DNA of 36,639 bases from Prochlorococcus sp. AG-418-F16 (GCA_003214235.1 QCLW01000011.1:1-36639); one strand, 5' to 3'. Shown: positions 1-8,258, counted from the stretch's first letter. The notes: generated from the letters alone by a model not told the origin. Program-made: numbers and translations.

Positions 1-3
1 CAA

Positions 4-40
4 CTGTAGAGAAAACATACTTTATACGATTTCTCTACAG
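4..40. repeat. Perfect inverted repeat (hairpin) downstream of guaA
   Basis: Two perfect 11-bp arms, CTGTAGAGAAA at 4-14 and TTTCTCTACAG at 30-40, flank a 15-nt loop. It lies past the 3' end of guaA (minus strand). Neither strand shows a T-run right after the stem, so it is not a textbook intrinsic terminator. It could still act as a 3' stabilising structure or a protein-binding site. Confidence 0.6.
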
Positions 41-56
41 AGACGGTAAAAGGTGC

Positions 57-151
57 CACGTAAAACCCACGTAAAACCGAGCAATATTTAATCGCCCAAA
101 AGCACTGCTATGACTTAACCAATATTTTGACTATTTCTCACGTAAAACCGA
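57..151. repeat. Three copies of an 11-bp direct repeat CACGTAAAACC
   Basis: Copies at 57-67 and 68-78 are exactly adjacent, and a third lies at 139-149. The second and third copies also share the following GA, giving 13 identical bases. They fall in the non-coding 1-186 stretch between the window edge and the guaA stop. The role is unknown; a remnant of a recombination or attachment site is possible but not shown. Confidence 0.6.
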
Positions 152-186
152 TAGATTCAAGTTATAACTGAGTTCTTAAAATCTGT

Positions 187-1773
187 TTATTCCCACTCAA
201 TAGTTCCAGGAGGTTTGCTTGTAATATCATAAACAACTCTATTAACTAAACTTACTTCGTTTACGATTCTATTTGAAATTCTCTCCAAAATCTGAAAAGG
301 AATTCTTGACCAATCTGCTGTCATACCATCTTCACTAGATACACAACGTAAAACTATTGGCCATGCATAAGTCCTTTTATCACCCATAACTCCTACTGTT
401 TTTACAGGTAGCAATACTGCAAAAGCTTGCCAGATATCATTATAAAGACCTGCTTTTTTAATTTCATCTCTTACTATCCAGTCTGCATCTCTTAAACAAT
501 CAAGTTTTTCATTATTCACCTCTCCCAAAATTCTTATAGCTAATCCTGGTCCTGGAAATGGATGCCTTTTTATGATTTCATCAGGCAAACCTAAAGCAGC
601 TCCCACTTTTCGGACTTCGTCCTTAAAAAGTTTTCTTAATGGCTCAACTAATTTAAATTGTAAATCTTTTGGCAATCCACCCACATTATGATGACTCTTT
701 ATTTTTACAGCTATTCTTTCTCCTGTTTTAGGATCAATATTAGTCCCAGCACTTTCAATAACATCAGGATAAAGAGTACCTTGGGCTAAATACTGAAAAG
801 GTCCCAATCTATTACTTTCTTCCTCAAATACTCTAATAAATTCTTCACCTATAATTTTTCTTTTTTGTTCTGGATCAGTAATACCTTTTAATTTTGCAAT
901 AAACCTTTCCCTTGCATTAATGTATTCAACTTTTATATGAAATTTCTTATCAAAAAAATTCATTAAAAATTCTGGTTCACCTTTTCTCATGAAACCTTGG
1001 TCTATAAACATGCATGTAAGCTGATTTCCAATAGCTTTATTGAGAAGAAAAGCAAGAGTTGAGGAATCAACTCCTCCAGATAAGGCAAGCAAAACTTTTT
1101 TATTGCCAACTTGCTCTCTTATCCTGGGAATAGTTTCCTCAATATAGGTTTCGGTTGTCCAATCAGCCGCACAACAAGAAATTCTATAAACAAAATTTTT
1201 AATTACCGTCATGCCAAACTCTGAATGAATAACTTCAGGATGAAATTGTACACCAAATAATTTCTTACTATCATTTGAAATTGCTGCATGGAGTGTGTTC
1301 TCGGTATGAGCAATTTTATTAAATCCATCAGGCAAACAATTAATAGAATCGCCATGACTCATCCACATAATAGATTTATCTTCTACATCAGAAAGGAGGT
1401 CAGATTCTTGGTCTATATTTATTGGTGCTCTACCATATTCAGCTCTTTTGGTAGCTGAAATAACAGATCCTCCAAGTTCTTTGACCATTAATTGCATTCC
1501 ATAGCATATGCCAAGAATAGGAATTCCTAAATTAAAAATTTTTTCATCACACTTAGGCGCATTTTGTTCATATACAGAATTTGGGCCTCCACTCAAAATA
1601 ATCCCTTTAGGCTTAATATTTTTAATTTCCTCAATTGAAATGTAATTACTTACTACAAGAGAAAAAACATTGGTTTCTCTAATTCTTCTTGCAATCAATT
1701 CAGAATATTGAGATCCGAAATCCAAAATTAATATTGAAGGATCGCGTTCTTTTTTAAAAATTATTTGACTCAT
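187..1773 (-). CDS. guaA: GMP synthase (glutamine-hydrolysing)
   Basis: Cytoplasmic enzyme converting XMP to GMP with ATP and glutamine, the last step of guanine nucleotide synthesis. The 528 residues show the full two-part layout. The N-terminal class I glutamine amidotransferase has its nucleophile Cys90 in GICYG and the His178/Glu180 pair in VQFHPE. The ATP-pyrophosphatase domain has the PP-loop SGGVDSS at 232-238, and the C-terminal dimerisation domain ends in the typical PPGTIEWE. Length is normal for the family. It starts with ATG and lies 54 bp downstream of cbiD on the same strand, so the two may be co-transcribed. The stop is followed by a non-coding edge with a hairpin and repeats. 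Confidence 0.97.
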   Translation of the reverse strand: MSQIIFKKERDPSILILDFGSQYSELIARRIRETNVFSLVVSNYISIEEIKNIKPKGIILSGGPNSVYEQNAPKCDEKIFNLGIPILGICYGMQLMVKELGGSVISATKRAEYGRAPINIDQESDLLSDVEDKSIMWMSHGDSINCLPDGFNKIAHTENTLHAAISNDSKKLFGVQFHPEVIHSEFGMTVIKNFVYRISCCAADWTTETYIEETIPRIREQVGNKKVLLALSGGVDSSTLAFLLNKAIGNQLTCMFIDQGFMRKGEPEFLMNFFDKKFHIKVEYINARERFIAKLKGITDPEQKRKIIGEEFIRVFEEESNRLGPFQYLAQGTLYPDVIESAGTNIDPKTGERIAVKIKSHHNVGGLPKDLQFKLVEPLRKLFKDEVRKVGAALGLPDEIIKRHPFPGPGLAIRILGEVNNEKLDCLRDADWIVRDEIKKAGLYNDIWQAFAVLLPVKTVGVMGDKRTYAWPIVLRCVSSEDGMTADWSRIPFQILERISNRIVNEVSLVNRVVYDITSKPPGTIEWE

Positions 1774-1827
1774 GTATAAAAGTTAACTCAATTTATTTAC
1801 AAAAGCATAATGAATCACAAATTAATC

Positions 1828-2940
1828 TCATTGAAAATAAGAAATATAATTATTGCCGTTAATTCCAGCCCACCTAATTTTCCTTTTTCTATCAAAAATG
1901 ATTGATGCGATTTCCATATCTGTTTTTACATACCTATTAACATATGCATAAGAACGCTTTTCGATCGTATTTGATAAATTCTTGAATAATTTATCAGCTA
2001 TAGATTGATCAAATCCTTCAAGAAGTAATAATGCATTCTCAAGATTATCTAACTGAGATAATTCAACTATTATTTCAGCTGGTACCTTTTCTTTAACAGC
2101 TAAATAAACAAGAATCTCAATTCTTGCATCAGCTAAATGATTATGTGTATGAAAAATACCACCTGCTAATTTAATTAATTTTCCGTGATAACCAAAAAGA
2201 ATTACAGTTTCAACATTTTTTATTGCAGCATCAACTATTAATGGTCCTATCCAGTTACCAACTTTTATAATTGGCAACTTAACATTGCAAGTTTTTGCCA
2301 AATTTAAACCATTTTCACCAATAACAAAAACAACTTTCCCTTTAAAATCATTTTTAATTAACTTTGTTAGATTAGTTTTAGCATCTTCTAATTGATCAGG
2401 TGAAGCACTTGAATAAGTCTCAGCAGAAGTTCCAATAATAGATAATCCATCAACGATACCAAATGACTTATTACTAGTTCTTTCAGCTAAAAAAACCCCA
2501 TTTGGGAAAATTATTTCTAATTTCAAATTAAAGCCCTCAGGAATAATATCTAATAAATTTTCATATAAAACTTTTTTGGCAAAATCAGAAATACATATCT
2601 CTAATGTGTCCTCTTTTATACCTACACCAGATCCTGCAATAATATTAATTGGATTTGTTTGACTAGGATTATTAAAAGAAATTTTTTCTAAAGAGGCTAT
2701 TGTCCATATTTCTAAGTTTTGTGTAATGTCAAGATCTAATCCAGACTTTGCGAAGGTAATTCCTAATGCATGCGAGTCATCTTTAAGTAAACCAACAGAA
2801 TGAATCTCAATTTTTATTTCTTTTTTTTCATTAGAAATTTTTATTAGTTCATAATTATCAAATGGCAAACCTACTAATTTTTTTAATGCTGACCTAGCAG
2901 CTCCAGCAACCCACAAAGGTAAAGAAAATCCTTTTTTCAA
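1828..2940 (-). CDS. cbiD: Cobalt-precorrin-5B (C1)-methyltransferase CbiD
   Basis: Enzyme of the anaerobic (early cobalt) corrin pathway that methylates C1 of the ring during cobalamin/pseudocobalamin synthesis. The family call rests on the N-terminal GFSLPLWVAGAARSAL block, the GSGVGIKEDTLEI segment and the FGYHGKLIKLAGGIFHTHNH block near residues 245-270, all typical of CbiD. The 370-aa length fits. The reading frame opens with TTG; upstream in frame a stop is reached with no ATG or GTG between, so TTG is the likely start. It is divergent from the aminotransferase gene with only 60 bp between the two starts, so the promoters must overlap. guaA follows on the same strand. Confidence 0.93.
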   Translation of the reverse strand: MKKGFSLPLWVAGAARSALKKLVGLPFDNYELIKISNEKKEIKIEIHSVGLLKDDSHALGITFAKSGLDLDITQNLEIWTIASLEKISFNNPSQTNPINIIAGSGVGIKEDTLEICISDFAKKVLYENLLDIIPEGFNLKLEIIFPNGVFLAERTSNKSFGIVDGLSIIGTSAETYSSASPDQLEDAKTNLTKLIKNDFKGKVVFVIGENGLNLAKTCNVKLPIIKVGNWIGPLIVDAAIKNVETVILFGYHGKLIKLAGGIFHTHNHLADARIEILVYLAVKEKVPAEIIVELSQLDNLENALLLLEGFDQSIADKLFKNLSNTIEKRSYAYVNRYVKTDMEIASIIFDRKRKIRWAGINGNNYISYFQ

Positions 2941-2959
2941 ATCAAGTAATTGAAAAATA

Positions 2960-2965
2960 TATAAT
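2960..2965 (+). promoter_or_regulatory. Candidate -10 box (TATAAT) for the aminotransferase gene
   Basis: A perfect TATAAT lies 35 bp before the GTG start at 3001, inside the 60-bp divergent spacer shared with cbiD. No good TTGACA-like -35 is visible at 17 bp. In DNA this AT-rich a TATAAT can occur by chance. Confidence 0.35.
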
Positions 2966-3000
2966 GAGAACTACTCTAAGAATGACCTATTTAACAAAAA

Positions 3001-4164
3001 GTGGCCATACAACAAAAATTATCATTGATGATTCCTGGACCCACACCAGTTCCAGAAAAAGTTTTACAAGCACTAAGCAAGCATCCAATAGGCCATCGTA
3101 GTAAAGAATTCCAAGATCTCGTAGAAAGTACCACTAAAAATCTAAAGTGGCTTCATCAAACTGAGAATGATGTTCTAACAATTACTGGTAGTGGAACTGC
3201 CGCAATGGAAGCTGGAATAATAAATACTTTAAGTAAAGGAGATAAAGTAATATGTGGAGAAAATGGAAAATTTGGCGAAAGATGGGTAAAAGTTGCTAAA
3301 GAATTTGGTTTAGAAGTAATAAAAATTGATGCCGAATGGGGGAAACCACTTAATCCAGCAGAATTCAAAAAGGTATTAGAAGAAGATAAACAAAAAGAAA
3401 TAAAGGCGGTTATTTTGACTCATTCTGAAACCTCAACAGGTGTAATTAATGATCTAGAAACTATAAGTTCATATATTCGTGAACACAACACGGCTTTATC
3501 AATTGTTGACTGCGTGACAAGTCTTGGAGCTTGCAATGTACCAGTAGATGAATGGCAATTAGATGTCGTTGCCTCAGGATCACAAAAGGGATACATGATA
3601 CCGCCAGGTCTTAGTTTTATAGCAATGAGCCAAAAGGCATGGGAAGCTACAGAAAAATCTAATTTACCAAAATTTTATTTAAATTTAAAATCCTACAGAA
3701 AGAGTCTTTTAAGTAACAGTAATCCATATACTCCTGCAGTTAATTTGGTTTTTGCTTTAGATGAAGCTTTAAAAATGATGCGAGAAGAAGGATTAAAAAA
3801 TATTTTCCTCAGGCATAATAAACATAAATTAGCAATGAGCAATGCTGTAAAAGCTTTAAATCTAGAATTATTTGCTGATGAAAAATATTTAAGTCCTTCA
3901 ATTACTGCAATAAAAACTGGAGAAATCAATGCTGAAGAATTTAGAAAAACAATTAAAAATAAGTTTGATATCCTGCTCGCTGGCGGTCAAGATCACTTAA
4001 AAGGGAAAATATTCAGAGTAGGTCATTTAGGCTATGTGAATGATAGAGATATAATTACAGTGATTTCTGCTATTAGTAAAATACTTCTTGATCAAAGCAA
4101 AATAACAGCTCAGCAAGCTGGTAAAGCTTTAGAGGTGGCATCTATATATCTTGAAGCAAATTGA
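3001..4164 (+). CDS. Class V aminotransferase, serine/alanine-glyoxylate type
   Basis: PLP enzyme of the alanine/serine-glyoxylate aminotransferase family, expected to turn glyoxylate into glycine in photorespiration; some homologues carry the outdated label soluble hydrogenase small subunit. The N-terminus has the family hallmark MIPGPTPVPEKV and HRSKEF. GSGTAAMEA near 63-71 contacts the cofactor phosphate, and Lys196 in SGSQKGYMIPPG is the predicted Schiff-base lysine. The 387-aa length is normal. The start is GTG; the ATGs at 2964 and 2982 are out of frame. The gene is divergent from cbiD. The substrate preference (serine or alanine as donor) cannot be read from sequence alone. Confidence 0.9.
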   Translation: MAIQQKLSLMIPGPTPVPEKVLQALSKHPIGHRSKEFQDLVESTTKNLKWLHQTENDVLTITGSGTAAMEAGIINTLSKGDKVICGENGKFGERWVKVAKEFGLEVIKIDAEWGKPLNPAEFKKVLEEDKQKEIKAVILTHSETSTGVINDLETISSYIREHNTALSIVDCVTSLGACNVPVDEWQLDVVASGSQKGYMIPPGLSFIAMSQKAWEATEKSNLPKFYLNLKSYRKSLLSNSNPYTPAVNLVFALDEALKMMREEGLKNIFLRHNKHKLAMSNAVKALNLELFADEKYLSPSITAIKTGEINAEEFRKTIKNKFDILLAGGQDHLKGKIFRVGHLGYVNDRDIITVISAISKILLDQSKITAQQAGKALEVASIYLEAN

Positions 4165-4165
4165 G

Positions 4166-4363
4166 TTAAGTTCCGGGCTCTTCAACATTTCCACCCAATT
4201 CAACAATCTTTTTCCTAAGAGAAATTGATTTTTTTTCATCTCCCTTAGTTTGAGCTATTGCAAGAGCAAACTCTAATTTCTCAAGGTAGTGGCCACCCTC
4301 GAAAAAAGATAATTTTTTCTTAATTGGGCTTTTCTTAAATTTGTATGAAATTTGTGAAGACAT
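4166..4363 (-). CDS. Small conserved-looking protein of unknown function (65 aa)
   Basis: Function not recognised. The 65-residue protein is basic in its first third (KFKKSPIKKKLSFF), then predicted helical (HYLEKLEFALAIAQTKGDEKK...LRKKIVELGG), and ends with NVEEPGT. It has no signal peptide or membrane segment. The ATG at 4361-4363 is clear. It is convergent with the aminotransferase gene, whose stop lies only 1 bp away, and fills the gap neatly, as expected of a real gene in a compact genome. The charged helical composition and the glycine-rich end resemble small picocyanobacterial proteins I have seen, but I cannot name a family. Confidence 0.7.
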   Translation of the reverse strand: MSSQISYKFKKSPIKKKLSFFEGGHYLEKLEFALAIAQTKGDEKKSISLRKKIVELGGNVEEPGT

Positions 4364-4496
4364 AAAAAACTATGCTTTAAATAATATTATGCCAATAAAA
4401 GGGGACATTAGGAGAGAAAAACAAAAATATAATTTGACTATAAACCCAAGCCAAAAAAAATTTTTCTTATATTATGTCCAAACATCACTAAAATTC

Positions 4497-5009
4497 ATGC
4501 CAAACCTAAATCTCACATACTATCTACTTGCTGGAAGTATTTTTGGAGCATTAGCTTTAAAAACTGGTATACCTGCAGCTCCTCTTGCTGGGGCTTTAAT
4601 TGGCGCAAGCATATTAAGCATTAGTGGCAAAGTAGAGATAGCAGAGTGGCCAATTGGGTCAAGAACGATATTAGAAATTTGCATTGGAACAGTTATTGGC
4701 ACATCATTAACTAAAGACTCCTTAGTTGACCTTCAAAGCTTATGGAGACCTGCTATCTTAATAACTTTTACTTTAGTTATTACAGGATTAGCAATTGGTT
4801 TATGGACAAGCAGATTACTTAATATAGATATCATTACAACAATTCTAGGTGCTGCACCAGGAGGTATTAGCGGTATGAGTTTGGTAGGGTCAGAATATGG
4901 AGTAGGGGCAGCAGTTGCAACACTACACGCAGTAAGGCTAATTACTGTGCTTTTAATTCTTCCTTTAGTTGTAAAATGTTTAAACATATTCGGACTAATT
5001 AAATCTTAA
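4497..5009 (+). CDS. AbrB-family (membrane AbrB duplication domain) protein, half-size
   Basis: Integral membrane protein matching one repeat of the AbrB/putative ammonia monooxygenase family (unrelated to the DNA-binding AbrB). Family-like segments are GIPAAPLAGALIGASIL, ILEICIGTVIGTSLT and the signature AAPGGISGMSLVGSEYGVGA followed by AVATLHAVRLITVLLILPL. From the ATG at 4497 the product has 170 aa with four to five hydrophobic segments. Full-size relatives have about 350 aa with two such repeats, so this is a single-unit version. The frame is open back to 4341 with another ATG at 4389, but that would overlap the 65-aa gene's upstream region and add a charged, non-family leader. Transported substrate unknown. 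Confidence 0.8.
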   Translation: MPNLNLTYYLLAGSIFGALALKTGIPAAPLAGALIGASILSISGKVEIAEWPIGSRTILEICIGTVIGTSLTKDSLVDLQSLWRPAILITFTLVITGLAIGLWTSRLLNIDIITTILGAAPGGISGMSLVGSEYGVGAAVATLHAVRLITVLLILPLVVKCLNIFGLIKS

Positions 5010-5066
5010 ATTTCTATAGACATATTCTCAATAAAAGATATTTTTAAATAGAAGAATAAAATTTTA

Positions 5067-5486
5067 ATGCAAAGATCTACGCAGAAAAAATTAATACTAT
5101 TAACTCTAGGAATAATGTCTCTTCTGTCTTTTCAAATATCTAAAGTTAATGCAGGATCATTTGGAGCAGAGATTTTCTGTACTATGAGAGATGGAGGCAA
5201 TGATCATGAAAGTAGTTGGGATGCAGCATATACGTATATAAAAAAACAAAAGGGAGGATTATTCAAAGTCTCTCCTAAACAAGCGGCATCACAAATTACT
5301 GAATCAGTTATAAGAGAGAGAGAAAAATACGGCTATTGTGTTGAATATCTAGATAATCTTCATCCAGATAGAAAATTACAAAGAGAACTAGAAAAAGAAG
5401 CAAAAAGAAAAGAAAAGTTAGACAAAGAATTAGAAGCAGCTAATGAAGATTATTCGGAAGAGACAATTGAAAGATATAGCTATTAA
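5067..5486 (+). CDS. Secreted protein of unknown function with C-terminal charged coil
   Basis: The 139-aa product begins with a signal peptide (basic MQRSTQKK, hydrophobic LILLTLGIMSLLSF, likely cut after VNA near residue 29). The mature part has two cysteines (EIFCTMRDGG, EKYGYCVEYL) that may form a disulphide, and a segment rich in Lys and Glu at about 100-130 likely to be a long helix or coiled coil. It resembles a small family found in marine picocyanobacteria (I think DUF6554, from memory). Expected location is periplasm or lumen. No enzymatic motif is visible. It stands alone between the AbrB-type gene and a 168-bp spacer. Confidence 0.75.
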   Translation: MQRSTQKKLILLTLGIMSLLSFQISKVNAGSFGAEIFCTMRDGGNDHESSWDAAYTYIKKQKGGLFKVSPKQAASQITESVIREREKYGYCVEYLDNLHPDRKLQRELEKEAKRKEKLDKELEAANEDYSEETIERYSY

Positions 5487-5605
5487 TTAAAGCTTTAAAT
5501 ATTTTGATTTTTAATTAGTAAATTTAGTAAATTGTATTTTTGTATCTATCAACACTAAATTATATTTTTACGCGCCAAATTTAGCTAAAAAATGATAATT
5601 AAATA

Positions 5606-5634
5606 TTGACTTTTGATATATGCAAGCCATTATT
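5606..5634 (+). promoter_or_regulatory. Candidate promoter for the HNH gene
   Basis: TTGACT at 5606-5611, five of six matches to the -35 consensus, is followed after 17 bp by ATTATT at 5629-5634; with 19 bp spacing the -10 would be TATTTA. This lies 21 bp before the ATG at 5655 inside a 168-bp spacer, where I see nothing else of note. Confidence 0.4.
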
Positions 5635-5654
5635 TATTTAACTAAATAGTCTGA

Positions 5655-6056
5655 ATGCATATTAATGATGCTGTATTTTTAGAGGATTTATGTCCTAAGT
5701 TCAGATTTAGACAATGGCGAAAGTCAATTCATAGATTTACAGGAAAAAGTTGTATATATTGCGGAAAACCATCTGAATCCATCGACCATGTATTACCACG
5801 TAGCCAAGGTGGATTAAGTACCACAGAAAACTGTGTACCTGCATGTCTTTCTTGTAATGGGGATAAATCAGATGAAAATGCTTTGTATTGGTATAGAAGA
5901 CAAAAATTTTATGATCCTAGAAGAGCAATGGCTATAAGAGCTTGGTTAGAAGGAGATTTAAGATTAGCTATAAGATTATTACAATGGGCTAATCCTAATT
6001 TCAAGGTGACTAATAAAAATTATGAACAAGGCGAATCAAAATACAAAGCAGCTTGA
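5655..6056 (+). CDS. HNH endonuclease family protein (133 aa)
   Basis: Small HNH nuclease-fold protein. The core is a treble-clef: CIYCGK (near 34-39) and CLSCN (near 69-73) supply the two zinc-binding CxxC pairs, with the catalytic-type DHVLPRSQGG between them and the N of TENCVPAC after it. The C-terminal part (FYDPRRAMAIRAWLEGDLRLAIRLLQW) is basic and probably helical. Cyanobacteria carry several stand-alone HNH proteins of this length whose substrates are unknown. There is no methylase or restriction partner nearby. The gene ends exactly where the convergent mini-protein gene ends. Confidence 0.9.
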   Translation: MHINDAVFLEDLCPKFRFRQWRKSIHRFTGKSCIYCGKPSESIDHVLPRSQGGLSTTENCVPACLSCNGDKSDENALYWYRRQKFYDPRRAMAIRAWLEGDLRLAIRLLQWANPNFKVTNKNYEQGESKYKAA

Positions 6057-6299
6057 CTACCAAACATTACATAATTTCCTAGAATTATAATTCTCACATA
6101 TATTTTCCAAATCTCTTGGCGATTCTGGGAATATTAAAAATGTAGACAATGAAATGAGAACAATAAATAATTTTTGGTAGAATTTATAATCAACTAAACT
6201 GATTTCTTTTTCTCTCAAACGAGTATAACTTTTGCTAATGCAGAAAGTTTTTAATTTTAATTTAGGCTTAACAGCTGCCTTCATTGTTAAATAATACAT
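6057..6299 (-). CDS. Membrane-anchored mini-protein with C-terminal Cys motif
   Basis: Function not recognised. The 80-aa product has a basic N-terminal half (KAAVKPKLKLKTF, YTRLREKEI), one hydrophobic segment (LFIVLISLSTFLIF, about 44-57), then a short polar tail ESPRDLENICENYNSRKLCNVW with two cysteines that could pair. The layout suggests N-in topology with the tail outside or in the lumen. I recall similar PESP..L..IC..YN...C.VW tails in other marine picocyanobacterial small proteins. A second ATG at residue 6 (6284) would shorten it to 75 aa and is as plausible. It abuts the HNH gene end to end and is divergent from the SDR gene by 19 bp. Confidence 0.6.
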   Translation of the reverse strand: MYYLTMKAAVKPKLKLKTFCISKSYTRLREKEISLVDYKFYQKLFIVLISLSTFLIFPESPRDLENICENYNSRKLCNVW

Positions 6300-6318
6300 A
6301 TGTACTACTATACTACCT

Positions 6319-7197
6319 ATGAATAATTTCGCAAGTTATCTAAGAAATAAAAAGAAATTTTTAATCTTAGGATGTGGTTTTACCGGTAGTTTCTTTGCAA
6401 AAACCATAAAAAAATTTGGTTATACAGCTTTAACAAGTTCGAGATCTGAAAATAAAGATCCAAATAGTTTTGTTTTTAACAGTGAAAAAGGTATAGTTCC
6501 TAATGAAAAAATTTTTGATGGTGTCACGCATATTCTTAGTTGCATACCACCCGACAAGAATGGTAATGATCCAGTATTAGAAAGTCTAAAAAATAAGCTA
6601 CAAAGTTTATCCCTTGAATGGGTTGGATATTTATCTACCACAGGAGTATATGGGAACACCAAAGGTGATTGGGTATCTGAGATTGATAAACCTAACCCTT
6701 TTCAAAAAAGAAGTCATAAAAGATTACATTGCGAAAAAGAATGGATTAAATCTGATTTACCTGTACAAATTTTTAGGCTACCGGGTATTTATGGACCTGG
6801 TAGATCCACTTTTGAAGCAATAAGAAATCAAAAGATTCGTATTATCTCAAAAAAAGACCAAGTATTTTCAAGGATTCATGTTGCTGATATTACAAATGCA
6901 ATTATCTATCTATTACAAAATAAAGATTCTTTAAAATTTCATCAAATTATTAATATTGCAGATGACGAACCCTGCGCTCAAATAGAAGTTATTCAATATT
7001 GTTACGATCTACTTGGATTAAAAATGCCAAAACCAATATTATTTGAGGATGCAAAAAAGGACTTATCACCCATCGCTCAATCTTTTTGGATGGAAAATAG
7101 AAGAGTTTCTAATAATCTGTTATGTGAAACACTTGGATATAAACTAATTTATAAAAACTATAAAACAGGCTTAAAAAATTGCTTTTTAAATAGTTAA
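6319..7197 (+). CDS. NAD(P)-binding SDR/epimerase-type protein (YeeZ-like)
   Basis: Extended short-chain dehydrogenase/NAD-dependent epimerase superfamily, 292 aa. The Rossmann glycine motif is GCGFTGSFFA (about 18-27). The active-site region is YLSTTGVYGNTKGDWV, with a Ser/Thr cluster and YxxxK as YGNTK. RLPGIYGPGRST follows, as in UDP-sugar epimerase relatives, and then RIHVADITNAI. It most resembles the YeeZ-like branch, whose substrate is unsettled. A TATACT sits only 5 bp before the ATG (6309-6314), so the transcript may be leaderless or nearly so. pdxA follows after 26 bp on the same strand. Confidence 0.85.
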   Translation: MNNFASYLRNKKKFLILGCGFTGSFFAKTIKKFGYTALTSSRSENKDPNSFVFNSEKGIVPNEKIFDGVTHILSCIPPDKNGNDPVLESLKNKLQSLSLEWVGYLSTTGVYGNTKGDWVSEIDKPNPFQKRSHKRLHCEKEWIKSDLPVQIFRLPGIYGPGRSTFEAIRNQKIRIISKKDQVFSRIHVADITNAIIYLLQNKDSLKFHQIINIADDEPCAQIEVIQYCYDLLGLKMPKPILFEDAKKDLSPIAQSFWMENRRVSNNLLCETLGYKLIYKNYKTGLKNCFLNS

Positions 7198-7223
7198 AAA
7201 ATAAATAGATTTAAAAACTTTTT

Positions 7224-8258
7224 ATGAATTTTAAAAATACAAATAATAAATATAAAATAGTATTGAGCGTCGGAGATGAGTCTGGTGTAGGACCTGAAAT
7301 AATTTTAAAAGCTCTTGGTTCTCATGAAATGCCAGAAAATATTGACTTTATATTAGTTGGCTCAAAAAATAAGCTACAAAATACATATACTCATCTTAAA
7401 TCTTTAGGATTGCAAAATCTAGCAAATCCTAATAATCTAAAAATTCATGATCTCAAAATTTCTTCATCTGATAATGAATCTAAAGTAAGTTATGGCAATT
7501 CAAGTTTCTATTACTTAACAAAAGCAATTGAAATTGTAAAAAAATATCATAATTCAGCACTTGTAACTGGCCCAATTTGCAAGAAATCATGGTCACTAGC
7601 AGGTCATTACTTCGCAGGACAGACTGAAGTATTAGCAAAATTGTGTAGAGCAAAAAATATTGGAATGCTATTCACAGCTAAATCACCAATTACTGGTTGG
7701 AGATTTAATACATTACTTGCTACAACCCACATACCACTTTGTGAGGTACCAAAGAGACTAAATACAAAATTAATTCACTCTAAATTAGATCTTTTCAAAG
7801 AGTTTTGTAATAAATATAGTGAAAAACCTACTTTAAAAGTTGCAGGCTTAAACCCTCATGCTGGTGAAGAAGGTATTTTGGGTCATGAAGAAAGAGATTG
7901 GCTTAATGATGCATTGATTGCTTGGAATGAAAAGAATAAAGATATTAGATTATTAGGCCCTTTATCGCCAGATAGTTGTTGGAATTCATCCGCCAAAGCT
8001 TGGAGACACAAAGATGCTGAAAAGCATGATGGCATTCTTGCTATGTATCATGATCAAGGTTTAATACCAATGAAGGTTATAGCTCTTAATTACTCAGTAA
8101 ACACTACAATAGGTTTACCTTTTATCAGAACATCTCCAGATCATGGAACAGGATTTGATATTGCTGGAAAAGGAATAGCTCAATCTCAAAGCATGATTGA
8201 GGCTATAAAGACTGCAATCGAAATGACTAAACATTCAAGACTGCTTAACTCGCATTAG
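7224..8258 (+). CDS. pdxA: 4-hydroxythreonine-4-phosphate dehydrogenase
   Basis: Oxidises 4-phosphohydroxy-L-threonine in the DXP-dependent pathway to pyridoxal phosphate. Family motifs are GDESGVGPEI near 17-26, VTGPICK, and the three metal-binding histidines His169 (ATTHIPL), His212 (GLNPHAGEEG) and His276 (AMYHDQGLIPMK). RTSPDHGTGFDIAG near the C-terminus is also typical. Its 344 aa is slightly above the usual 330. It is convergent with accB and the two coding regions overlap by 24 bp, so the ends of both proteins constrain each other. The upstream SDR gene lies 26 bp away. Confidence 0.95.
   Translation: MNFKNTNNKYKIVLSVGDESGVGPEIILKALGSHEMPENIDFILVGSKNKLQNTYTHLKSLGLQNLANPNNLKIHDLKISSSDNESKVSYGNSSFYYLTKAIEIVKKYHNSALVTGPICKKSWSLAGHYFAGQTEVLAKLCRAKNIGMLFTAKSPITGWRFNTLLATTHIPLCEVPKRLNTKLIHSKLDLFKEFCNKYSEKPTLKVAGLNPHAGEEGILGHEERDWLNDALIAWNEKNKDIRLLGPLSPDSCWNSSAKAWRHKDAEKHDGILAMYHDQGLIPMKVIALNYSVNTTIGLPFIRTSPDHGTGFDIAGKGIAQSQSMIEAIKTAIEMTKHSRLLNSH

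Noticed and set aside
5487-5654. Possible small RNA in the 168-bp spacer before the HNH gene
   Set aside because: Only a candidate promoter is visible; no hairpin followed by a T-run supports an RNA gene.
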